A stretch of 6,621 bases of DNA from Pseudoselenomonas ruminantium (GCA_002448495.1 DJYL01000083.1:1-6621), one strand, 5' to 3'. Shown: positions 1 to 5,656, counted from the stretch's first letter. A program made the numbers and translations. The notes: a model not told the origin generated them from the letters alone.

Positions 1-103
1 GCTTGTCAAAAGCTGCGGAAAAACACTACCAGCCCCCACGGCTTAGTTTTATCTTTTGATGGATAAGCTTCTACAAATTATGCTAATGGTGCTAAAACCA
101 AGG
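1..103. other. Non-coding left edge, no gene recognised
   Basis: All three plus frames entering from the left edge stop early, at about 46, 59 and 66, and none gives a recognisable protein tail. Minus-strand reading frames here are short and overlap the long inverted repeat, so I do not call them. The first ten bases (GCTTGTCAAA) are the reverse complement of 135-144 inside the hairpin loop, so a related element may extend left of the window. I see no promoter or terminator here that I would defend. Confidence 0.5.
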
Positions 104-182
104 CAGGGAGGGGCGGCAATGACTTTCGGACGCGTTTGACAAGCTTGTCTAAGCAGACGAAAGTTATTGCCGCCCCTCCCTG
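104..182. repeat. Long near-perfect inverted repeat (25-bp stem, 29-nt loop)
   Basis: Bases 104-128 and 158-182 are reverse complements except at one position, which becomes a G-U wobble in the minus-strand RNA. The arms are GC-rich at the base (CAGGGAGGGGCGGCAAT) and end in CTTTCG/CGAAAG. The 29-base loop contains a separate perfect palindrome at 138-149. The repeat begins 29 bases after the stop codon of the minus-strand dehydrogenase gene, so in RNA it would form a very stable 3' hairpin that could terminate transcription or protect the mRNA end. The T-rich run after the stem is weak and set back (CCTTGGTTTT on the minus strand), and there is none on the plus side. It is therefore an imperfect intrinsic terminator. 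A dispersed palindromic element is the alternative. Confidence 0.85.
138..149. repeat. 12-bp perfect palindrome in the hairpin loop
   Basis: GACAAGCTTGTC is its own reverse complement. It sits inside the loop of the 25-bp stem, so the RNA or extruded DNA could form a hairpin on a hairpin. Loop self-pairing between two RNA molecules (a kissing dimer) is also geometrically possible. Half of it (GCTTGTC) recurs at bases 1-7. A symmetric protein-binding site is another reading; I recognise no known operator. Confidence 0.6.
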
Positions 183-190
183 ACGACCTT

Positions 191-247
191 GTGGCACGAA
201 AAAAAGCGAATTTACTTCTTGCCGCGTTCAATAATTTGCCGTGCCAC
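191..247 (-). repeat. 8-bp inverted repeat spanning the dehydrogenase stop codon
   Basis: GTGGCACG at 191-198 is the reverse complement of CGTGCCAC at 240-247, with 41 bases between. On the minus-strand transcript the stem would enclose the last codons, the TAA stop (214-212) and a run of seven U. It could add to the 3'-end structure formed by the larger repeat at 104-182. The spacing is long and the stem short, so chance is a real possibility. Confidence 0.35.
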
Positions 248-1594
248 ATATACGCCGCTGGCTCCTGCCTGGGAGAGGCCACGGGTTACACCGGCGCCAT
301 CGCCGATGGCAAAGACGTTTTTGAGTTCCGTTTCCAGCTGATTGGTGAGTTTTACGCGGGAACTGTAGAATTTTACTTCTACGCCGTAGAGCAGGGTGTC
401 GTCATTGGTCATGCCCGGGGCAATCTTGTCGAGCGCCTGAATCATTTCGATGAGGTTATCTACATGCCGCTTGGGCAGAACCAGTGAAAGGTCGCCGGGA
501 GTAGCTTGCAGGGTTGGGCGGGTGAAACTCTTGCTCATGCGGTGTGCATTTGTACGGCGTCCCTTCATCAAATCACCAAAGCGCTGGACGATAATGCCGC
601 CGCCTAAGAGGTTGGAGAAGGAGGCAATGCGTTTGCCGTACTGATGAGGGGAATGGAAGGGTTCTGTAAAGCGGTTGCTGACCAGCAGGGCAAAGTTCGT
701 GTTTTTGCTCTGCAGTTTCGGGTCGCTGTAGGAATGACCGTTTACGGTGATGATGCCGTCGGTATTTTCCATAACTACATGCCCATGCGGATTCATGCAG
801 AAGGTACGCACCTGATCGCCGTAGCGTTTGGTGCGGTACACGAGTTTGGCTTCATATACCTGACTGGTGATAGGGTTCCAGATTTCATCGGGGACTTCCA
901 CGCGGACGCCGACATCGACGCGGTTGTTTTCCTGTTTCAGTCCCAAGGTTTCACATTCGTTGGAGAACCATTCCGCACCGGCGCGCCCAGGAGCTACAAT
1001 CAGGTATTCAGCGGCAATTTTTTCACCGTCATGCAGTTCGATTTCATTGCTGCCGTGGGCATCGGAATGAATGTGGGCCACGGGGCATTCAAAGCGGAAT
1101 TCCACTTTATCTTTGAGATATTCATAGGTAGCTTTGAGCATTTCCAGATTGTTTTCTGTTCCGAGATGGCGCACGCTTGCGGAGAGCAGATGCAGGTCAT
1201 ACTGCAGGGCGCGGCAGCCGATATCGCTTTTTTCTGTGCTGAATACCTGAGCAGGAGCACCATGCTTCATATTGATTTTGTCTACATAATAAATGAGGTC
1301 CATGACTTCCTCATCGGACAGATATTCGTTAAGCCAGCCGCCAAACTGGGTCGTGAAGTTGTATTTGCCATCGGAGAAAGCACCGGCACCGCCGAAGCCG
1401 CGCATGATGCTGCAGGGCTTGCAGCCGATACAGCTTTTGACCTTGCCAGAGGAAATGGGGCAGACACGGGTATAGATATCCTTGCCGCTTTCCAAAAGCA
1501 GAACGGTAAGCTCAGGGCTTTTTTCAGCCAGTTCATAGGCGGCAAAGATACCGGCAGGGCCGCCGCCCACAATAACAACATCATACTTTTTCAT
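212..1594 (-). CDS. FAD-dependent dehydrogenase, COG2509 type
   Basis: A 460-residue flavoprotein. Residues 5-15 read DVVIVGGGPAG, the dinucleotide-binding Rossmann loop, with E35 at the end of strand 2 as expected for binding the FAD ribose. Near the C-terminus FAIGDGAGVTRGLSQAG is the second FAD-contact motif. Between them, about residues 45-77, is a cysteine-rich stretch with C45, C55, C58 and C61 followed by GFGGAGAFSDGK. I recall this as characteristic of the COG2509 family of uncharacterised FAD-dependent dehydrogenases; the substrate is unknown. The cysteines could bind a metal or Fe-S cluster, which is inference. There is no signal peptide, so it is probably cytoplasmic. The ATG at 1594 has an AGGAGG eight bases upstream (1608-1603), fixing the start. 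It is transcribed divergently from the symporter gene, from a promoter at 1748-1720, and looks monocistronic. Confidence 0.88.
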   Translation of the reverse strand: MKKYDVVIVGGGPAGIFAAYELAEKSPELTVLLLESGKDIYTRVCPISSGKVKSCIGCKPCSIMRGFGGAGAFSDGKYNFTTQFGGWLNEYLSDEEVMDLIYYVDKINMKHGAPAQVFSTEKSDIGCRALQYDLHLLSASVRHLGTENNLEMLKATYEYLKDKVEFRFECPVAHIHSDAHGSNEIELHDGEKIAAEYLIVAPGRAGAEWFSNECETLGLKQENNRVDVGVRVEVPDEIWNPITSQVYEAKLVYRTKRYGDQVRTFCMNPHGHVVMENTDGIITVNGHSYSDPKLQSKNTNFALLVSNRFTEPFHSPHQYGKRIASFSNLLGGGIIVQRFGDLMKGRRTNAHRMSKSFTRPTLQATPGDLSLVLPKRHVDNLIEMIQALDKIAPGMTNDDTLLYGVEVKFYSSRVKLTNQLETELKNVFAIGDGAGVTRGLSQAGASGVYVARQIIERGKK

Positions 1595-1713
1595 AGGTAC
1601 TTCCTCCTGAAAATGAACACACGAAAAGAGCGCAGATTATGCCTGCAGCAGGATACAAATATGTATACTAAGGCTATCTGCGTTTGTCTTGTTTGGTAGC
1701 TTTTCGAAAAACC
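1595..1713 (-). promoter_or_regulatory. Potentially structured 5' leader of the dehydrogenase gene
   Basis: From the predicted transcription start near 1713 the dehydrogenase mRNA would carry about 119 nt before its ATG. Within it, CGAAAAG (1706-1700) can pair with CTTTTCG (1628-1622), and nested inside, CGCAGAT (1682-1676) pairs with ATCTGCG (1637-1631). The inner stem encloses two abutting hairpins: ATACA/TGTAT with a 4-nt loop (1666-1653) and CCTG/CAGG with a 3-nt loop (1652-1642). This makes a three-way junction with a 17-nt strand on the 5' side of its outer internal loop. It ends 14 bases before the AGGAGG. I do not recognise a known riboswitch consensus. Leader RNA with regulatory function is inference; the pairings are seen directly. 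Confidence 0.4.
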
Positions 1714-1719
1714 TTAGCT

Positions 1720-1748
1720 ATTATACGGGAAGATTTTCGATAATGCAA
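1720..1748 (-). promoter_or_regulatory. Sigma-A-like promoter for the dehydrogenase gene
   Basis: On the minus strand, TTGCAT (1748-1743) and a consensus TATAAT (1725-1720) are separated by 17 bases. The predicted start point is around 1713. It faces away from the symporter promoter. A 7-bp-armed dyad lies just upstream of the -35 box, at about -42 to -60, where an activator could sit. Confidence 0.7.
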
Positions 1749-1754
1749 GCCTTT

Positions 1755-1773
1755 TTTCCTGCAAAACAGGAAA
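1755..1773. promoter_or_regulatory. 19-bp dyad, candidate regulator-binding site
   Basis: TTTCCTG (1755-1761) and CAGGAAA (1767-1773) are perfect inverted arms around a five-base AT-rich centre. It lies seven bases upstream of the -35 box of the minus-strand promoter and about 115-135 bases upstream of the predicted start of the symporter transcript. The spacing suits a dimeric DNA-binding protein acting on the dehydrogenase promoter. It has no T-tract suggesting a terminator and no gene ends here. I cannot assign the regulator. It does not resemble the LexA or CcpA consensus. Confidence 0.45.
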
Positions 1774-1852
1774 TTTTAGGAGAAAATCGTTATTTTTTAT
1801 TGTCTGGGATGTCTACTATAACAATAAGAATATAGCTAATATAAAAATACAG

Positions 1853-1882
1853 TTGCCAAAATAGTGATAAACACAGTATAAT
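1853..1882 (+). promoter_or_regulatory. Sigma-A-like promoter for the symporter gene
   Basis: TTGCCA (1853-1858) and a perfect TATAAT (1877-1882) are separated by 18 bases. Transcription would start near 1889, giving a leader of about 46 nt before the TTG start at 1935. The surrounding DNA is strongly AT-rich. No operator, riboswitch or attenuator is evident between this promoter and the gene. Confidence 0.7.
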
Positions 1883-1919
1883 TTATTCTATCGTTGTAAA
1901 CATATAATCAGTTATGCAC

Positions 1920-1937
1920 AAGGAGGAACTTATATTG
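1920..1937 (+). promoter_or_regulatory. Ribosome binding site that fixes a TTG start for putP
   Basis: AAGGAGG at 1920-1926 is followed by eight bases and TTG at 1935-1937. An in-frame ATG at 1914 lies upstream of this site and has no Shine-Dalgarno sequence of its own, so the TTG is the better start. The resulting numbering puts the sodium-site residues at D55 and S57, the same numbers as in E. coli PutP. Confidence 0.85.
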
Positions 1938-3413
1938 ACACATCAGTTGGCAATTATTAACACGTTTATTCTCTATATTGGCCTGATGATGGCCATTGGT
2001 GTGTATTACTACCGCCAGACCCGCAATATGAGCGATTATTTTCTGGGCAACCGCAAGCTGGGAGCATGGGTGACTTCCATGAGTGCCGAGGCTTCGGATA
2101 TGAGCGGCTGGATGCTGATGGGCGTACCGGGCTTTGCGTACCTTGCCGGATTGAATGCAGGCTGGATAGCTGTCGGCATTGCGATTGGCACATGGGCAAA
2201 TTGGCATTTTGTGGCAGCAAGGCTCCGCAAGTACACAGAACTTGCCAAGAATTCCCTTACCGTGCCGCAGTTTTTGGAAAACCGTTTTGAGGATAACAGT
2301 GGACTTTTACGCACGATTCCGGCTGTATTCATTTTGATTTTCTTTACCATTTATACATCTTCGGGATTTGTGTCTTCCGGACGTTTGTTTGAAACGGTAT
2401 TTGGCCTGCCTTATGAATATGCAATTTTTATTGGTGCCGGTTCTGTAGTATTCTATACTTTAGTCGGTGGTTTTCTGGCTGTATCCCGTACGGATTTTAT
2501 TCAGGGTATAATGATGTTCTTTGCCATTCTGGTGGTGCCGATTACGGCGGCTATGGAAATGGGCGGCTATACGGCAACGGTCAATGCGATTAATGATGTG
2601 AGCCACTCCATGCTGGAACCTTTTACCAAGCCGGATGGTTCAACTTTGGGAACGATTGAGCTGATTTCTCTGCTGGCATGGGGGATTGGTTATTTTGGAC
2701 AGCCGCATATTTTAGTGCGTTTTATGGCGATTTCCAGTTCCAAGGAAATCAAGCAGGCGACCCGCATTGCTATGACCTGGGTTGTTCTTTCCCTGGCGGC
2801 GGCGGTAGCTGTAGGTATGGTAGGCCGTGTGTTCCTTTCCCGCGAATTGAGCGGTACAGAGTCGGAAACGGTCTTTTTGGTTATGACCAATGAATTATTC
2901 CCGCCGATAGTTGCTGGTCTTATCCTGTCAGCAGTGCTGGCTGCGATTATGAGCACGGCTTCGGCACAGCTTTTGGTGGCAGCGTCGGCTTTTGCACAGG
3001 ATTTTTACCGTACACTTCTGCGCAAGGAAGCCGAGCAGACGGAACTCATCTGGATCAGCCGGGCTTCGGTGCTGATTATAGCTTCAATGGCAATTTTCAT
3101 CGGTCTGAATCCGTCCAGCTTTATTCTTGACATGGTGGCTTATGCCTGGGCAGGTTTTGGCGCAGCCTTTGGGCCCGCACTTCTCTGCTCTCTGTTTTGG
3201 CGGCGTACTACCCGCAATGGTGTGCTGGCCGGGATTATCGTAGGCGGCATCACCGTACTGGTTTGGAAGCAGATTGACTGGCTGGGTCTTTATGAAATTA
3301 TACCGGGATTTTTGCTCTCGCTGCTGGCCGTTTTCCTGATCAGTAAAATGGATAAAGAACCGGCAGCATCTGTAGTAGAAACTTTTGATGCAGTGGGAAA
3401 GAGTAAAATATAA
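1935..3413 (+). CDS. putP: Sodium/proline symporter (solute:sodium symporter family)
   Basis: A 492-residue, highly hydrophobic membrane protein with the length and pattern of the SSS family (about 13 membrane segments), importing proline with Na+ across the cytoplasmic membrane. The Na+/substrate region SAEASDMSGW has D55 and S57, matching the residues known to be essential in E. coli PutP. The second conserved segment AAIMSTASAQLLV has S339 and T340, one off the E. coli S340/T341. Other hallmarks are GNRKLGAW (38-45), SRTDFIQG (183-190) and YFGQPHILVRFMA (252-264). The C-terminal tail is charged and cytoplasmic-looking. The TTG start follows AAGGAGG. The gene has its own promoter at 1853-1882. 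No clear terminator follows, so read-through into the receiver gene 132 bases downstream is possible. Substrate could differ among close SSS paralogues (pantothenate, other amino acids), but the motifs favour proline, for nutrition or osmoprotection. Confidence 0.9.
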   Translation: MTHQLAIINTFILYIGLMMAIGVYYYRQTRNMSDYFLGNRKLGAWVTSMSAEASDMSGWMLMGVPGFAYLAGLNAGWIAVGIAIGTWANWHFVAARLRKYTELAKNSLTVPQFLENRFEDNSGLLRTIPAVFILIFFTIYTSSGFVSSGRLFETVFGLPYEYAIFIGAGSVVFYTLVGGFLAVSRTDFIQGIMMFFAILVVPITAAMEMGGYTATVNAINDVSHSMLEPFTKPDGSTLGTIELISLLAWGIGYFGQPHILVRFMAISSSKEIKQATRIAMTWVVLSLAAAVAVGMVGRVFLSRELSGTESETVFLVMTNELFPPIVAGLILSAVLAAIMSTASAQLLVAASAFAQDFYRTLLRKEAEQTELIWISRASVLIIASMAIFIGLNPSSFILDMVAYAWAGFGAAFGPALLCSLFWRRTTRNGVLAGIIVGGITVLVWKQIDWLGLYEIIPGFLLSLLAVFLISKMDKEPAASVVETFDAVGKSKI

Positions 3414-3545
3414 AATTATTTTTTATACAGGCAGGGATTTTCTCTTAGTATAGCGAAAAGTTAAGTTATGAAAATTATACAAGATGTATTGATATGGATT
3501 TGAGAAGCAGTTAAGTAAGGAATGTAGAGAAGCAGGTGAGCATTT
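3414..3545 (+). other. Gap between putP and the receiver gene
   Basis: This 132-base AT-rich spacer shows only a weak A/T-only dyad right after the putP stop (ATAAAA...TTTTAT), not a convincing terminator. Several TATA-like hexamers are present (for example TATACA at 3476-3481), but none has a good -35 box at 17 bases. I do not name a promoter or a sigma-28 site. AGGTGAG at 3534-3540 is the ribosome binding site of the next gene. Confidence 0.4.
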
Positions 3546-4409
3546 GTGGAGAAAGTCAAAGTAATGATCGTCGATGATTCGAAGGTCAGCCGTGCTATGC
3601 TGGAAGGGAATCTTTCCAAGACGAACTTTGAGGTATGTGCACAAGCCAAGAATGCTGCTGAAGCAGTGGAGCTTTATGAGCAGTACAGGCCGGCTGTGGT
3701 GACCATGGATATGAATCTTCCGGATGCTGATGGCCTTGAATGCACCCGACGGATTCGTGCTGTGGATCCTGAGGCCAAAATCGTGATGATTAGTGCGATG
3801 AAGGATGCCAGCCTTGTGGCCAAGGGACGAGAAGCCGGAATCAGTGCTTTTTTGCAAAAGCCGGTAGGGATCAATGAACTGATTGATACGCTGATGATTC
3901 TTTGTCAAAGCAAGGTGGGCAAAGTGGCTGTTTTGCGTGAGTCTTATGCAAAGCCTTTTGTCAAAGCACTGCAGCAGGGTATTTTCAGCATGACTGGTGT
4001 GCATAGTGAGGTTGAACTGACAGAAGATGACCGGAATTTTCTGGAGGTCAGCGGCATTGCGGTGATTGTGGGGCTTACGGGCATTCCCAATGGCCGTGCT
4101 ATCGTTTATATGGACAGCAGGACCATGAAGGATTTTGCTACGGTGATGCTGGACGCAGAGGAAAGCGATGAAATTACGGAAGATGAGGCCAGCGAGTCGG
4201 TGGAAGAAGCAGTGAATATCATTGTGGGGCGCGGCGTGTCCAACATCAATGATGTATTCAAGGATAAGGAAATGCGTATTACCCCGCCGGGAACCATTGT
4301 GGGGAGCAAGATTCGCATTGCCAGCCCGAAACTTACGACCTTCCGTATATGTGCCAAAACGAGATTGGGCGATATTAACATGAGTGTGGGATTTGCGGAA
4401 GGAGAATGA
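3546..4409 (+). CDS. Response regulator receiver fused to a CheX-like domain
   Basis: A 287-residue soluble two-domain protein. Residues 1-120 are a CheY-like receiver: acidic pair D10/D11, phospho-acceptor D55 in VVTMDMNLP, S83 in MISAM, and K105 in the LQKP motif, so it should accept phosphate. Residues about 125-287 form a CheC/CheX/FliY-family domain. It has E221 and N224 in EEAVNIIVGRG, followed 22 residues later by P247, which fits the family's E-x2-N-x22-P active-site pattern; the residue four before E221 is E rather than the usual D or S. A built-in phosphatase-like domain could limit the lifetime of its own or another receiver's phosphate; that is inference. The GTG start at 3546 has AGGTGAG five bases upstream. 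It ends four bases before cheX, so both are probably translated from one mRNA. No DNA-binding output domain is present. Confidence 0.85.
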   Translation: MEKVKVMIVDDSKVSRAMLEGNLSKTNFEVCAQAKNAAEAVELYEQYRPAVVTMDMNLPDADGLECTRRIRAVDPEAKIVMISAMKDASLVAKGREAGISAFLQKPVGINELIDTLMILCQSKVGKVAVLRESYAKPFVKALQQGIFSMTGVHSEVELTEDDRNFLEVSGIAVIVGLTGIPNGRAIVYMDSRTMKDFATVMLDAEESDEITEDEASESVEEAVNIIVGRGVSNINDVFKDKEMRITPPGTIVGSKIRIASPKLTTFRICAKTRLGDINMSVGFAEGE

Positions 4410-4413
4410 TAAG

Positions 4414-4878
4414 ATGGATGCCAAATTAATTAATCCGTTCGTCGATGCATTCACGACCGTAATGCCGCAGATGGGGTTCCCTGAACCCAAGCGGCTGAAA
4501 ATGGGAGTTAAGACGAAGAACGCAGTAAGTCTTGGGGTTTCGGTTATTGTAGGCTTTACCAAGCAGATTCGGGGAAATGTGGTTTACAATATGACGGAAG
4601 ACACCGCCAAATTCATTGCCTCAACGATGATGATGGGGATGCCGGTGGCTGAATTTGACGGCATGGCGCAAAGTGCAATCTCAGAAATGAGCAATATGCT
4701 GACCGCTAATGCCGCAACAAATCTCACGGGTATGGGGTTGGAAGTGGATATTTCCACACCGTCGCTGTCTATTGGTGAAAATTTCCAAGTGAAGATAAGC
4801 GATGACAATTATCTTACCGTGGAAATGGATTTGGCTGGTCATGTGGTAGAACTGGATATTGCCGTCGAACAACAATGA
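4414..4878 (+). CDS. cheX: CheX-family chemotaxis phosphatase
   Basis: A 154-residue soluble protein, the usual length for stand-alone CheX, which dephosphorylates CheY-P. The active-site helix reads SAISEMSNML, giving S87-x3-E91-x2-N94, with P116 22 residues after N94. This matches the catalytic pattern of CheC/CheX/FliY phosphatases. The GFTKQIRGNVVYNM segment (47-60) is the usual strand-turn-strand with the conserved glycine. The ATG at 4414 has AAGGAG nine bases upstream (4399-4404), overlapping the end of the preceding gene. A GTG ten codons earlier is in frame but overlaps that gene by 26 bases and lacks a ribosome site. It forms a two-gene unit with the receiver-CheX fusion, which is a plausible substrate or partner. 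A strong terminator follows twelve bases after the stop. Confidence 0.85.
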   Translation: MDAKLINPFVDAFTTVMPQMGFPEPKRLKMGVKTKNAVSLGVSVIVGFTKQIRGNVVYNMTEDTAKFIASTMMMGMPVAEFDGMAQSAISEMSNMLTANAATNLTGMGLEVDISTPSLSIGENFQVKISDDNYLTVEMDLAGHVVELDIAVEQQ

Positions 4879-4889
4879 CTGCAGACAGC

Positions 4890-4923
4890 AGGAGGGAGGA
4901 TGCATTGCATCCTCCCTCCTTTT
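4890..4923 (+). terminator. Intrinsic terminator after cheX
   Basis: AGGAGGGAGGATGC (4890-4903) pairs perfectly with 4907-4920, making a 14-bp stem with a three-base loop (ATT), followed by TTT. It starts twelve bases after the cheX stop codon. The stem is symmetric, so it may also act on minus-strand transcripts, but the minus side has no T-tract. Confidence 0.85.
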
Positions 4924-5092
4924 AAGTGGTAAAAAAATCCCGCAAAGCAGAAGCCGCTGCTGAAAGATGGCGTCCATGGGGAAATACCAGAGCAACAACA
5001 CTGGTAATGGGAACTGACAGCTGCTTGATGGCAATATTTTGCAGGGTGGACAGCATCTGCAAGGCAAAGTAAATCGTGAGAAATGAGGCTGA
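4922..5092 (-). pseudogene. Relic of a LysR-type regulator (C-terminal tail only)
   Basis: On the minus strand an open stretch of 56 codons runs from after a TAG at 5095-5093 to a TAA at 4924-4922. Its last 40 or so residues read ..IAIKQLSVPITSVVALVFPHG then RHLSAAASALRDFF, then two threonines. The V-A-L-V-F-P-x-G-R-H-L-S-x-A-A-x-A-x-x-D-F-F pattern resembles the end of the LysR substrate-binding domain. No upstream LysR sequence, helix-turn-helix or plausible start is present; the only in-frame ATG (5055) has no ribosome site. I infer a gene once convergent with cheX, now mostly deleted, its end abutting the cheX terminator. The family assignment comes from pattern memory, not a search. A functional ~44-residue protein is unlikely but not excluded. 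Confidence 0.5.
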
Positions 5093-5112
5093 CTAAGAGG
5101 GTCAGCCTTTTT
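5086..5112 (+). terminator. Intrinsic terminator ahead of the DUF1934-argS unit
   Basis: AGGCTGAC (5086-5093) pairs with GTCAGCCT (5101-5108) around a seven-base loop, followed by a T5 run (5108-5112). It points along the plus strand, yet no plus-strand gene lies between it and the cheX terminator. It is either a second, back-up terminator for the receiver-cheX operon or the remains of a gene lost in the same deletion that left the LysR-like relic. Confidence 0.75.
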
Positions 5113-5146
5113 CTATGGGAAATTTGGGGGAAAGTGCAAAAAACGG

Positions 5147-5175
5147 TTGGCAAGGCAGGGAGTTTGGTTTATAAT
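5147..5175 (+). promoter_or_regulatory. Sigma-A-like promoter for DUF1934-argS
   Basis: TTGGCA (5147-5152) and a perfect TATAAT (5170-5175) are separated by 17 bases. Transcription would begin near 5182, leaving a leader of about 25 nt, too short for a T-box or attenuator. Transcription of argS therefore looks constitutive from what is visible. Confidence 0.75.
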
Positions 5176-5206
5176 GGTGTACAGTATGTTTTGAAGAGGT
5201 GGCTAA

Positions 5207-5644
5207 ATGGCAGATGCTATGGTTGCGGTGACGGTGGAAGGCGTGCAGGTGGATACAGCGGGCGAAAAGACCGTGTTGAAATCGAAAGCGAGCGGCAGGT
5301 ATGCAGCGCGGGCCGGTAAGCATTATGTGCGTTATGAGGATGCCTCACTTCACGATAAGGAAGCGGTGCCTACGGTGCTCAAAATGAGCCGTGATGGCCT
5401 TACGCTAATCCGCCGTGGAGCTGTGGATATGCAGCTGGAGTTTCGGCTGGGGGAAAAGACCCGTAGTGTGTATAGAACGCCCTACGGTAATTTTGATTTG
5501 CTGGTAGAAACCAAGATGCTGGATATTTACTTTCAGGATGGCCGGGGCAAGGTTATGGCGGAATACGATTTATTCCTCAATGAGAACCTGCAGAGCCACA
5601 ATACCTTAAATGTAGTAATAAGTGCCGAATCGGCAAATAATTAG
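5207..5644 (+). CDS. DUF1934 family protein (YwiB-like)
   Basis: A 145-residue soluble protein of the DUF1934 family, predicted to form a calycin-like beta-barrel; its function is not established. What is visible: alternating hydrophobic and polar strands, a central segment HYVRYEDASL (39-48), the stretch KMSRDGLTLIRRGAVDMQLEF (59-79), and TPYGNFDLLVETKML (91-105) followed by the final strand pair. These are the conserved landmarks of the family as I know it. The ATG at 5207 is preceded by GAGGTGG at a short but acceptable distance. Its own promoter lies at 5147-5175. argS begins 12 bases after the stop, and its ribosome site overlaps this stop codon, so the two are one operon. The same pairing (ywiB-argS) is known in Bacillus subtilis, which supports the family call and suggests a link to translation or arginine use, unproven. 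Confidence 0.8.
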   Translation: MADAMVAVTVEGVQVDTAGEKTVLKSKASGRYAARAGKHYVRYEDASLHDKEAVPTVLKMSRDGLTLIRRGAVDMQLEFRLGEKTRSVYRTPYGNFDLLVETKMLDIYFQDGRGKVMAEYDLFLNENLQSHNTLNVVISAESANN

Positions 5645-5656
5645 GAGGACTTTGGA

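Noticed and set aside
49..282. Short minus-strand frame, with a plus-strand frame at 167-487
   Set aside because: Both run through the inverted repeat and overlap the dehydrogenase coding end, with no ribosome site or recognisable product.
644..1699. 351-codon open frame on the plus strand
   Set aside because: It lies antisense to the dehydrogenase gene, has no recognisable motifs, and its protein is an artefact of the GC-rich codon positions opposite a well-supported flavoprotein with a strong ribosome site.
1668..1717. CTAAGG/CCTTAG inverted repeat (1668-1673 with 1712-1717) as part of the leader fold
   Set aside because: The outer arm lies mostly upstream of the predicted minus-strand transcription start (~1713), so it would not be in the RNA. 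At six base pairs with 38 bases between, chance is likely.
3423..4562. 379-codon open frame on the minus strand
   Set aside because: It is antisense to the receiver-CheX and CheX genes, both of which have clear family motifs and ribosome sites. The antisense protein is rich in His and Asn with no domain, a typical shadow.
4839..5153. 104-codon minus-strand frame, with another at 4681-5067
   Set aside because: Both are Cys/Ser-rich translations running into the end of cheX and across the terminator. A different minus frame of the same region gives the LysR-like tail, which is the more sensible reading.
5182..5206. T-box or other attenuator before argS
   Set aside because: The predicted leader is only about 25 nt, and the terminator at 5086-5112 lies upstream of the promoter, so it cannot attenuate this transcript.
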